Assembly: GCA_030637945.1 (NCBI GenBank)
Contig: DAOWFN010000212.1
Location: forward strand, 1 to 14,236
Source: Gammaproteobacteria bacterium
Lineage (GTDB): Bacteria; Pseudomonadota; Gammaproteobacteria; SZUA-229
Length of the DNA stretch: 14,236 bases
Direction of reading: 5' to 3'
The translations under genes and the position numbers were made by a program. Shown one piece after another: positions 7,833-14,236 of this stretch (the first letter of the stretch is position 1; each line of letters starts with the position of its first letter). The notes below the pieces were generated by a model. It did no database searches. It had not been told where the DNA came from and saw nothing but the letters and a program-made list of their open reading frames with translations.

Positions 7833-10388
7833 TCAAGCGATGCTAACTTTTATTTCGTTAGCGACTTCCTGATATTCTGGCAACAGATGGAAATTCAGGT
7901 AACGATAAATCTCTGAAGCCATAGGTTCAATATTTTTTACACCTTCGGTATATTCTGCCATCGTAGGAATATGACCCAAAGACGCAGCAACTGCGCTTAA
8001 TTCGGCTGAAGCCAGATAAACATCTGCCCCATTACCTAAACGATTCGGAAAGTTTCGAGTTGATGTTGATACCACCGTTGCGTTATCCGCTACCCGCGCC
8101 TGATTTCCCATACAGAGTGAACAGCCAGGTATCTCTGTACGCGCACCTGCTCGACCAAATATATTGTAATAACCCTCTTCCATCAATTGGCGCTCATCCA
8201 TTTTTGTCGGCGGTACGATCCACATACGCGTTGGCAGACTGCTTACATCTTCTAACACTTTACCCGCCGCACGATAATGACCAATGTTTGTCATGCATGA
8301 ACCGATAAAAACCTCATCGACGTGAGTGCCTGCCACATCTGATAATGTTTTAACATCATCGGGATCGTTCGGACAAGCCAATATGGGCTCTTTAATTTCG
8401 TTCAGATCGATCTCGATAATTTCAGCGTATTCCGCATCAGCATCCGGAGACAATAGTTCAGGATTTTCCAACCATGCTTCCATACCAACGATACGCCGTT
8501 CCAATGTGCGTTTATCTTCGTAACCGTTTGCGATCATCCATTTCAATAGAGTGATATTTGAATTGATGTACTCGATAATCGGCTCTTTACCAAGATGGAC
8601 GGTACAACCGTTAGCAGAACGCTCGGCAGATGCATCAGATAATTCAAATGCCTGCTCAACTTTTAAATCTGGCAAACCTTCTATCTCCAGTACGCGACCA
8701 TTGAAAACATTTTTCTTGCCTTTCTTCTCGACAGTCAACAGACCTTTCTGTATCGCTACGTAAGGAATCGCATTTACCAGGTCACGCAAGGTAATGCCCG
8801 GCTGCATTTCACCCTTGAAACGAACCAGTACAGATTCGGGCATATCCAGGGGCATGACACCTAATGCCGCAGCAAAAGCAACCAGACCAGAACCTGCAGG
8901 AAAACTGATACCCATGGGGAATCTTGTATGTGAATCACCACCGGTACCGACCGTGTCAGGCAGAATCATCCGGTTTAACCAGGAGTGGATGATGCCATCA
9001 CCGGGACGCAAAGCCACACCGGCACGTGTCTGCATAAAATCAGGTAAATCATGTTGCAATGTAATATCAACCGGTTTTGGGTATGCCGCTGTATGACAGA
9101 AGCTTTGCATCACTAGATCAGCAGAGAAACCTAAACATGCCAGTTCTTTTAACTCGTCACGTGTCATGGCGCCAGTAGTATCCTGCGAACCTACCGTCGT
9201 CATTTTTGGCTCACAGTATGTGCCCGGACGAATACCATCAACACCACAGGCACGACCAACAACTTTTTGCGCCAACGAATAACCCTTGCCAGTTTCTTTT
9301 CCTTCCTGTGGTTTGAGGAACACATCAGAAGGACTTTCATCTAAAAAGATGCGCGCGCGATCTGTTAAACCACGACCAATGATGAGCGGGATACGGCCAT
9401 TAGCACGCACTTCATCCGCCATCGTATCCGGACTAAGATCAAACTTACATAACTCATCACCCGCTTCATTAAGAATGACACCATCGAATGGGCGTATACG
9501 TATGACATCACCGGTCTGCATCGCATCGACATCGCATTCGATGGGTAATGCGCCAGAATCTTCTGCAGTGTTGAAAAATATTGGCGCAATCTTGCCACCA
9601 AGTACAACACCACCTTCGTGTTTATTAGGCACGTAAGGTATTTCGTTACCCATGTGCCACAACACTGAGTTAATAGCCGATTTACGTGAAGAACCCGTAC
9701 CGACCACATCACCAACATATGCGATGGGATGACCTTTTTCTTTAAGGGCAGCAATAGTTTCTAAAGGATCATCCATTTTACTGATCAACATAGATTTAGC
9801 ATGTAATGGAATATCAGGACGACTCCAGGCTTCAGTCGCTGGAGATAGATCATCTGTATTGGTCTCACCCGGTACTTTATAAACCGTAACCGTAATTTCT
9901 TTTGCTAACTCTGGTTTTGAAGTAAACCATTCAGCATCAGCCCATGAACGAATAACACGTGCTGCAGCATCGTTGTTTTTTGCTTTGTCTGCGACATCAT
10001 GGAAAGCATCATAGATAAGCAGAGTATGTGATAAGGCAGAGGCGGCTGCATCAGCTGTAGTTTCATTATCAAGTAAATCAATCAATGGTTGAATGTTGTA
10101 ACCGCCTAACATGGTCCCCAAAATTTCAGTTGCGCGGACCGCATCGATTAAAGCACACGGGGTATTTCCTTTTGCGACATCCGACAGGAACGCCGCCTTT
10201 ACATAGGCGGCCTGGTCAACGCCAGGTGGAACACGATGCACGAGTAAATCCACCAGGAATTCTTCTTCACCGGCAGGTGGCTTTTTAATCAACTCAACCA
10301 GATCAGCGACCTGGTTTGCATCCAGCGCTAACGGTGGTAAACCTTCGGCTTCGCGTTCAGCGACATGTTGACGATATGACTCAAGCAC
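7833..10388 (-). CDS. acnB: bifunctional aconitate hydratase B / 2-methylisocitrate dehydratase
   Basis: AcnB is the main TCA-cycle aconitase, interconverting citrate and isocitrate through a [4Fe-4S] cluster; it also dehydrates 2-methyl-citrate pathway intermediates, and its apo form can bind mRNA. The 851 residues (E. coli 865) begin with the AcnB-specific helical domain ([33 protein letters not shown]), followed by the swivelling domain ([16 protein letters not shown] region, VGTGSSRKS) and the catalytic core. Cluster ligands are Cys698 (GSCMTN), Cys756 and Cys759 (GCSLCMGNQ). The start is a GTG at 10388: it gives the family N-terminus [13 protein letters not shown] and has GAGGA at 10395-10399, 6 bases upstream. 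A TATAAT box lies at 10420-10425. crcB follows after 42 bases. Being next to iscR-iscU puts an Fe-S client beside its assembly genes. Confidence 0.98.
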   Translation of the reverse strand: MLESYRQHVAEREAEGLPPLALDANQVADLVELIKKPPAGEEEFLVDLLVHRVPPGVDQAAYVKAAFLSDVAKGNTPCALIDAVRATEILGTMLGGYNIQPLIDLLDNETTADAAASALSHTLLIYDAFHDVADKAKNNDAAARVIRSWADAEWFTSKPELAKEITVTVYKVPGETNTDDLSPATEAWSRPDIPLHAKSMLISKMDDPLETIAALKEKGHPIAYVGDVVGTGSSRKSAINSVLWHMGNEIPYVPNKHEGGVVLGGKIAPIFFNTAEDSGALPIECDVDAMQTGDVIRIRPFDGVILNEAGDELCKFDLSPDTMADEVRANGRIPLIIGRGLTDRARIFLDESPSDVFLKPQEGKETGKGYSLAQKVVGRACGVDGIRPGTYCEPKMTTVGSQDTTGAMTRDELKELACLGFSADLVMQSFCHTAAYPKPVDITLQHDLPDFMQTRAGVALRPGDGIIHSWLNRMILPDTVGTGGDSHTRFPMGISFPAGSGLVAFAAALGVMPLDMPESVLVRFKGEMQPGITLRDLVNAIPYVAIQKGLLTVEKKGKKNVFNGRVLEIEGLPDLKVEQAFELSDASAERSANGCTVHLGKEPIIEYINSNITLLKWMIANGYEDKRTLERRIVGMEAWLENPELLSPDADAEYAEIIEIDLNEIKEPILACPNDPDDVKTLSDVAGTHVDEVFIGSCMTNIGHYRAAGKVLEDVSSLPTRMWIVPPTKMDERQLMEEGYYNIFGRAGARTEIPGCSLCMGNQARVADNATVVSTSTRNFPNRLGNGADVYLASAELSAVAASLGHIPTMAEYTEGVKNIEPMASEIYRYLNFHLLPEYQEVANEIKVSIA

Positions 10389-10394
10389 AGGGAT

Positions 10395-10425
10395 TCCTCA
10401 ATAAATAATAAAGCCGCGTATTATA
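10395..10425 (-). promoter_or_regulatory. acnB promoter -10 box and ribosome binding site
   Basis: A perfect TATAAT (10420-10425, minus strand) lies about 32 bases before the GTG start, and GAGGA (10395-10399) is correctly spaced from that start. No good -35 hexamer is found 16-18 bases upstream, so the promoter may depend on an activator or be of moderate strength. The predicted leader is short, about 25 bases. The ribosome binding site decides the GTG start. Confidence 0.65.
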
Positions 10426-10477
10426 CCTGAGATGCAGTGTTTTTACTTCATCTCCAGTCATTTCAAGCGCAAATCCT

Positions 10478-10635
10478 AATTAACCACAGAGACGCGGAGG
10501 CATGGAGAAAAGCAATTTTTTATTATATTTACGACGCCTATGGCGTTGAACAATATAAAATCTCAGCGTGACGTGCACGGAAGCACTAATATCGCGGGTG
10601 TAGGGATACACAAGAGCGATCTCTGCGGTAAAATT
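10478..10635. repeat. 158-bp intergenic repeat element with imperfect inverted ends
   Basis: This element fills most of the 308-base gap between iscU and acnB. Its left end AATTAACCACAGAGACGC (10478-10495) is the imperfect reverse complement of its right end (10616-10635, reading AATTTTACCGCAGAGATCGC on the minus strand): about 15 of 17 aligned positions match, with single-base indels. Inside there is a hairpin around GACGCCTATGGCGTT (stem ACGCC/GGCGT), flanked by TTATATT and AATATAA that extend it. Two loosely similar segments follow (about 10568-10587 and 10600-10619, both with a CAC-A/GG-A-AG core). There is no coding frame. The AACCACAGAGACGCGGAGG motif resembles a dispersed intergenic repeat found in many bacteria, from memory. 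It looks like a non-coding, possibly degenerate mobile or REP-type element. Confidence 0.6.
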
Positions 10636-10647
10636 GTTTTTAGCCAT

Positions 10648-10676
10648 AAAAAAAGCCCGAGCTATCGGGCCTTTTT
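10648..10676 (-). terminator. intrinsic terminator after iscU (could work in both directions)
   Basis: GCCCGA (10655-10660) and TCGGGC (10665-10670) form a 6-bp GC-rich stem with a GCTA loop. Seven A (10648-10654) on one side give the U-tract for minus-strand transcription, and five T (10672-10676) would serve the plus strand. It lies about 20 bases after the iscU stop, so it closes the iscR-iscU unit and isolates acnB. No plus-strand gene is seen that would use the other direction. Confidence 0.9.
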
Positions 10677-10696
10677 CAAATCAATAAAAGAAAAAC

Positions 10697-11074
10697 TTAA
10701 GCGTTTTTGCTTCGATAATCATCGATTGCCGCATTGATTGCATCTTCAGCCAGTACCGAACAATGAATTTTTACCGGTGGTAATGCGAGCTCTTCAGCAA
10801 TCTGCGTATTCTTAATCGCTTTGGCTTCATCGAGCGTTTTACCCTTAACCCATTCTGTTAAAAGCGAACTTGACGCGATCGCGCTACCGCAACCGTAGGT
10901 TTTAAACACTGCGTCTTCGATGACGCCATCGGCATCAACTTTAATTTGCAGTTTCATTACATCACCACAGGCCGGCGCACCAACCATGCCGGTACCAACG
11001 CTGTCATCAAGTTCAAAACTACCTACATTTCTAGGATTTTCATAATGATCGAGTACTTTCTCACCGTAAGCCAT
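10697..11074 (-). CDS. iscU: Fe-S cluster assembly scaffold protein IscU
   Basis: IscU is the scaffold on which sulfur from IscS and iron are built into [2Fe-2S] and [4Fe-4S] clusters before transfer by HscA/HscB. At 125 residues it is close to family length (about 128). The three cluster cysteines are present: Cys36 (PACGD), Cys62 (YGCGSA) and Cys105 (KIHCSV), plus Asp38. The HscA recognition motif LPPVK is at 98-102. Start: ATG at 11074 with GAGG at 11080-11083, 5 bases upstream. It follows iscR by only 22 bases, with no iscS between, and a terminator comes directly after it, so iscA, hscB, hscA and fdx are not in this unit. The intact scaffold and chaperone motif imply that IscS and HscA/HscB are encoded elsewhere. 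Confidence 0.98.
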   Translation of the reverse strand: MAYGEKVLDHYENPRNVGSFELDDSVGTGMVGAPACGDVMKLQIKVDADGVIEDAVFKTYGCGSAIASSSLLTEWVKGKTLDEAKAIKNTQIAEELALPPVKIHCSVLAEDAINAAIDDYRSKNA

Positions 11075-11096
11075 AACTACCTCGTAAATACTTTAT

Positions 11097-11627
11097 TTAA
11101 TTACTTATACTTTTACTGGTGTCATGATTATCATCAAACACACCACTATTAATTGCTGCCGCCTGCTTTTTTGCCAGTACAAATCGTCCGATCATTTTGT
11201 CACGCTGCAACGACAATTCAGGGATACCTGGACGTTCTACAAATTGCGCCAGTGTAATACCTGATAAAAAATCATGAAGCCTCAGACTTAACTTAGTCCA
11301 TAATTCATGCGTTAGACACCTTTCACCATCCTGACAATTGCCTTCACCTTTACATCGGGTAACATCAACATTTTCATCAACAGAACAGATAATTTCGGCG
11401 ATACTGATCTCCGTGGCTGGCCGCGATAGACGGTAGCCGCCGCCCGGGCCACGTACACCTTTAACGAGACCGCTCCGACGCAGGCGAGCAAATAATTGCT
11501 CGAGATAGGACAGGGAAATGCCCTGACACTGCGAGATATCAGCCAATGTAACTGGACCCGCTTTGTCGTGAATAGCAAGATCCAGCATGGCTGTTACACT
11601 ATAACGACCTTTTGTAGATAAACGCAT
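11097..11627 (-). CDS. iscR: Rrf2-family Fe-S cluster regulator IscR
   Basis: IscR is a [2Fe-2S] transcription factor. The holo form represses its own operon at type-1 sites, and both forms act at type-2 sites. The winged helix (about 1-80) starts [18 protein letters not shown] and includes the recognition region [20 protein letters not shown] and the wing RGPGGGYRL. Cluster ligands Cys92, Cys98, Cys104 and His107 sit at the same numbers as in E. coli IscR. The 176-residue length includes a polar tail. ATG at 11627 is preceded by GGGG 7-8 bases upstream. A strong promoter with two IscR boxes lies just upstream, so autoregulation is expected. iscU follows after 22 bases. This is clearly IscR rather than a generic Rrf2 protein because of the ligand spacing and the iscU neighbour. 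Confidence 0.97.
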   Translation of the reverse strand: MRLSTKGRYSVTAMLDLAIHDKAGPVTLADISQCQGISLSYLEQLFARLRRSGLVKGVRGPGGGYRLSRPATEISIAEIICSVDENVDVTRCKGEGNCQDGERCLTHELWTKLSLRLHDFLSGITLAQFVERPGIPELSLQRDKMIGRFVLAKKQAAAINSGVFDDNHDTSKSISN

Positions 11628-11641
11628 GGAAAACCCCAGTA

Positions 11642-11666
11642 ATTCCTGACTAAATTAGTAGGTTAA
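11642..11666 (-). promoter_or_regulatory. IscR type-1 binding box, promoter-proximal
   Basis: On the minus strand this 25-mer reads TTAACCTACTAATTTAGTCA followed by GGAAT. It matches the E. coli type-1 IscR consensus (ATASYYGACTRWWWYAGTC then RRSTAT) at about 21 of 25 positions, with a perfect right half. It overlaps the predicted transcription start (about 11659), where bound holo-IscR would block initiation. Confidence 0.75.
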
Positions 11667-11694
11667 TTTTACTAATACCTAGTAAAACAGTCAA
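11666..11694 (-). promoter_or_regulatory. sigma-70 promoter of iscR-iscU
   Basis: TTGACT (-35, 11689-11694) and TAAAAT (-10, 11666-11671) are separated by exactly 17 bases on the minus strand, each one base off consensus. The predicted start near 11659 gives a leader of about 32 bases before the iscR ATG. One IscR box covers the -35 and another covers the start site, as in the E. coli iscR promoter. Confidence 0.82.
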
Positions 11695-11698
11695 GTAT
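11674..11698 (-). promoter_or_regulatory. IscR type-1 binding box, upstream
   Basis: The minus-strand 25-mer begins ATACTTGACTGTTTTA. Its first 16 positions all fit the type-1 IscR consensus, while the right half is degenerate (about 20 of 25 overall). It covers the -35 hexamer. Its centre is 32 bp from the centre of the other box, about three helical turns, so both dimers could bind the same DNA face. Confidence 0.65.
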
Positions 11699-11748
11699 TC
11701 CAAAAGAGAGGCTTTTATCAGGCGCAGGAGCCGGACAATGATGTTTGA

Positions 11749-11868
11749 TTACACCTGGAAGTGTGATTTCTCATGCTTCATAAACGCCACACCGACGAGC
11801 AGCATGCCTGGTGCAGGCGAAGCAAAAATAATGAATATAAGATAGCCAGGAAAGCTGATTTTTTGTAT
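11749..11868 (-). other. possible small membrane-protein frame with non-standard start (39 codons), doubtful
   Basis: In the gap between yejF and iscR, a minus-strand frame encodes a hydrophobic segment (YLIFIIFASPAPGMLLVGVA) followed by a polar tail MKHEKSHFQV and a TAA. A good ribosome binding site (AAGGGAG) lies 4 bases before the first codon, but that codon is ATA rather than ATG; the first normal ATG is codon 22, in the middle of the hydrophobic segment. It could be a small gene that lost its start by one base change, a gene with a rare ATA start, or chance. I know of no family. The rest of this gap, apart from the iscR promoter, shows nothing clear. Confidence 0.2.
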
Positions 11869-11925
11869 GACGCTCCCTTTTTCATTTTTCTCTGTTATTT
11901 TCCAGTTTAATCTAGTAACACACCC

Positions 11926-13536
11926 CTAACGATACAATGAAGCTGATGCCAGTTCACGAGTATAGTCGTGCTGGGGGTTATCAAAAACATCATCAACGTC
12001 ACCCTGCTCGACCACTTTTCCCTCACGCATTACGATAACACGATGCGACATCGCGCGAACGACGCGCAGATCATGACTTATGAACAGATAGCTCAACTGC
12101 CGTTTTTGCTGCAACTGAGCCAGCAAACCTAAAACCTGTTTTTGAACAGAAACATCCAGGGAGCTCGTCGGCTCGTCCAGTAAAATCACATCAGGTTCCA
12201 ATACGACGGTCCTGGCAATCGCTATGCGTTGCCGCTGCCCCCCGGAAAACTCATGTGGATAACGCCACAGGACATTTTTTTCTAATCCAACTTCACATAA
12301 AATATCTAGAATTTTATCCAGGCGTTGCTCGGCATTTAACGCAGGAAAGTGGAGCTTTAAACCTTCTTCAATAATTTGTCGAACGGTCATTCTTGGAGAA
12401 AGTGATGAAAATGGATCTTGAAAAACAATCTGGAAGTGACGCCGTAAGGGGCGCATACGCTTCTCATCGAAATCAGACACGTTCGTATCTTTAAAATAAA
12501 CTTCGCCTTGAGATGCTAAAAGTCGAAACATCGCTAGCCCCAAAGTTGTTTTTCCCGAACCCGATTCACCTACGATTCCGAGTGTTTCACCCGAGCGTAA
12601 TGATAATGTAATGTCGTCAACTGCCTTAACCTCATCCACCTTACGCTTGAAAAAACCTTTGTAGATGGGAAAATAACAACGAATATTTTTAGTACTAAGC
12701 ACGACATCTGTGCCTGCTTTCAAGCTTGCTATTTTTTTATTCGGTTCACTATCAAGCAAAAACTTTGTGTATTCATGCTGCGGTTGATCGAATAACTTAT
12801 CTGTTTCATTCTCTTCAACGATCTTACCTTCCTGCATCACACAGACACGATTTGCAAACCTTCTAACCAGATTCAGATCATGGGTAATCAACAATACTGA
12901 CATATCTGTATCGTTTTGTATCTCCAGCAATAGATCCAGAATCTGTTGCTGAATAGTCACATCTAAAGCAGTCGTGGGCTCATCTGCTATCAACAATGCA
13001 GGGTTACAAGCCAAAGCCATCGCTATCATCACACGCTGTCGTTGACCGCCTGATAGTGAGTGCGGAAAAACATTTACTTTCTGTTCAGGCTGTCGGATGC
13101 CGACGCGATCAAGTAGTTCAACAACACGTTTTTGCCTATCAGCCTTGTTTAAATTTTGATGTATCGTTAGTACTTCTTCGATTTGCTGACCAACGGTGAA
13201 GACAGGATTCAACGATGTCATCGGCTCCTGAAAAATCATTGAAATATTTTTTCCACGCACCTGTTGCATCTCATGATTATCAAGTGCTAATAAATTCTTT
13301 CCCTGAAACTCGACACTGCCATCTGAGTAAACTGTATTAGCTTCATCATGAAGGCGTAATATCGATAATGCCGTAACCGACTTGCCTGATCCGGATTCGC
13401 CGACGATAGCCAGATTTTCTCCTGAATATATATCAAAGCTTATATTATCGATGATATCTACCAGACCATTTTGCGTGTTGAATGATACGCTTAAGTCTTT
13501 TACATCCAGTAATATTTTTTTATTTTCTACTTTCAC
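11926..13536 (-). CDS. yejF: oligopeptide (microcin C-type) ABC importer, fused double ATP-binding subunit YejF
   Basis: YejF powers the YejABEF importer, which takes up oligopeptides (and microcin C in E. coli). Two complete ABC domains are fused. The first has Walker A GESGSGKS (46-53), signature LSGGQRQR, and Walker B LLIADEPTTALD. The second has Walker A GESGSGKT (323-330), signature FSGGQRQR, and Walker B VILLDEPTSSLD. Each is followed by an oligopeptide-transporter C-terminal extension (QPQHEYTKFLL, NPQHDYTRELA). The length of 536 matches E. coli YejF (529). The start is a GTG at 13536 giving MKVENKKILLDVKDLSVSF; the upstream AGGCG is a weak ribosome binding site. It follows yejE by 94 bases that contain a REP-like hairpin. 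The DppD-DppF or GsiA type fusion is an alternative, but the adjacent YejE-like permease favours YejF. Confidence 0.93.
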   Translation of the reverse strand: MKVENKKILLDVKDLSVSFNTQNGLVDIIDNISFDIYSGENLAIVGESGSGKSVTALSILRLHDEANTVYSDGSVEFQGKNLLALDNHEMQQVRGKNISMIFQEPMTSLNPVFTVGQQIEEVLTIHQNLNKADRQKRVVELLDRVGIRQPEQKVNVFPHSLSGGQRQRVMIAMALACNPALLIADEPTTALDVTIQQQILDLLLEIQNDTDMSVLLITHDLNLVRRFANRVCVMQEGKIVEENETDKLFDQPQHEYTKFLLDSEPNKKIASLKAGTDVVLSTKNIRCYFPIYKGFFKRKVDEVKAVDDITLSLRSGETLGIVGESGSGKTTLGLAMFRLLASQGEVYFKDTNVSDFDEKRMRPLRRHFQIVFQDPFSSLSPRMTVRQIIEEGLKLHFPALNAEQRLDKILDILCEVGLEKNVLWRYPHEFSGGQRQRIAIARTVVLEPDVILLDEPTSSLDVSVQKQVLGLLAQLQQKRQLSYLFISHDLRVVRAMSHRVIVMREGKVVEQGDVDDVFDNPQHDYTRELASASLYR

Positions 13537-13555
13537 TGTTGTGTCGCCTGAGAGA

Positions 13556-13583
13556 TATCGCGGAATAAAGTCCCGCTCCTACA
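13556..13583. repeat. REP-like hairpin of the GTAG type between yejE and yejF
   Basis: On the minus strand this reads TGTAGGAGCGGGACTTTATT followed by CCGCGATA. It has the GTAG head, then a stem GCGGGA/TTCCGC with a CTTTA loop (one G-T pair). This is the layout of the GTAGGAGCGG REP family known from Pseudomonas, Stenotrophomonas and other gammaproteobacteria, where such sequences are moved by REP-associated tyrosine transposases (RAYTs). Placed between cotranscribed genes, it could stabilise the yejE message or lower yejF expression. Confidence 0.75.
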
Positions 13584-13630
13584 CACCACGTATATTGCCG
13601 AGGACCATTGACTCGTCATTATTCTGTTAA

Positions 13631-14236
13631 TTAAATTTTCCTGGTATCTAAAGCTGCTCGCAATGCTTCGCCGATAAAGATCAATAACATCAATGTTCCT
13701 ACCAGCACTACAAATGCACTTAATGACAACCACCATGCTTCGATATTTTCTTTCCCCTGTGATAACAGCTCACCCAGACTAGGCGTCGTTGGCGGCACAC
13801 CCAAGCCTAAAAAATCCAGACTGGTTAGAGCAAGGATTGCTCCGCTGACTCTAAAAGGTAAAAAAGTAATGACCGGCGTCAAACTGTTGGGCAACAAATG
13901 CTTACTCATGATTGAAAAGTTAGTTAGACCCATCGCTCTGGCAGAACGCACATAGTCCAGGTTTCTACCACGAAGAAATTCGGCACGCACATAATCCGAC
14001 AACCCCATCCAGCCAAATAAAGATAACAATATGATTAACAACCAGATGCTCGGCTGAAATATTGACGCAAAAATGATGAGCAAATACAGCTCAGGCATAG
14101 ATGACCAGACTTCGATGATACGTTGCATTATCAGGTCTGTTTTACCTGAAAAGTATCCCTGTACCGCACCTGCGACGATACCGATAGCAACACCGATGAC
14201 CATCAATGCCAGGGCAAACCATACTGAGATACGAAA
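13631..14236 (-). CDS. yejE: oligopeptide ABC importer permease YejE, C-terminal part (N-terminus cut by window edge)
   Basis: This is the inner-membrane permease of the YejABEF importer. The 201 visible residues run from the right edge to a TAA at 13631, and the frame stays open to the edge with no real start inside. Hydrophobic segments alternate with the ATPase-contact EAA-type loop, DYVRSARAMGLTNFSIMSKH, and a downstream LDFLGLGVPPTTPSLGELLS, both typical of the DppC/OppC/YejE group. E. coli YejE is about 340 residues, so roughly 140 N-terminal residues lie outside. yejF follows after 94 bases. The choice of YejE over DppC/OppC rests on the fused ATPase gene that follows. Confidence 0.92.
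   Translation of the reverse strand, partial: FRISVWFALALMVIGVAIGIVAGAVQGYFSGKTDLIMQRIIEVWSSMPELYLLIIFASIFQPSIWLLIILLSLFGWMGLSDYVRAEFLRGRNLDYVRSARAMGLTNFSIMSKHLLPNSLTPVITFLPFRVSGAILALTSLDFLGLGVPPTTPSLGELLSQGKENIEAWWLSLSAFVVLVGTLMLLIFIGEALRAALDTRKI

Noticed and set aside
9365..9754. A 129-codon minus-strand frame inside acnB, and similar out-of-frame ones in tsaE (4076-4285) and iscR (11312-11578)
   Set aside because: They are shifted frames within strongly conserved coding sequence, and their translations look non-protein-like.
11773..11910. A 45-codon plus-strand frame starting with ATG in the yejF-iscR gap
   Set aside because: It has no ribosome binding site, an unconvincing composition, and overlaps the more protein-like minus-strand frame.

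Overview
This window reads as an ordinary housekeeping stretch of a gammaproteobacterial chromosome of moderate GC content. Every gene I can support lies on the minus strand, so transcription runs from high to low coordinates. The protein families (AcnB, IscR/IscU, FluC/CrcB with SerS, Nnr-TsaE-AmiB-MutL, YejE/YejF) and the tsaE-amiB-mutL order are typical of Gammaproteobacteria. I cannot name a genus. I see no prophage, insertion sequence, CRISPR array, tRNA, rRNA or defence system.

In transcription order from the right edge: (1) the C-terminal part of the permease YejE, then the double-ATPase YejF, of an oligopeptide ABC importer; a REP-like hairpin lies between them. (2) A 298-base gap holds the iscR promoter with two tandem IscR boxes and, further upstream, a 39-codon frame that lacks a normal start. 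(3) iscR and iscU form a two-gene unit closed by an intrinsic terminator. The usual iscS between them and iscA-hscB-hscA-fdx after them are absent. (4) A 308-base gap carries the terminator, a 158-bp element with imperfect inverted ends, and the acnB promoter. (5) acnB, crcB and serS follow closely spaced. (6) A very long hairpin made of 10-bp tandem repeats sits just after the serS stop, before nnr. (7) nnr and tsaE overlap by 4 bases; amiB follows and ends in an intrinsic terminator. (8) A small Met-rich, four-cysteine secreted protein, thpR and mutL complete the window; mutL runs off the left edge.

The Fe-S theme links the middle of the window: IscR senses [2Fe-2S] status, IscU is the assembly scaffold, and AcnB is a [4Fe-4S] client. 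The other genes are core repair and maintenance functions: NAD(P)HX repair, tRNA modification and charging, septal wall splitting, mismatch repair and fluoride export. The most unusual content is between the genes: three unrelated intergenic repeats, the stripped-down isc unit, and the unrecognised secreted protein. I found no previously undescribed multi-gene system and do not claim one.
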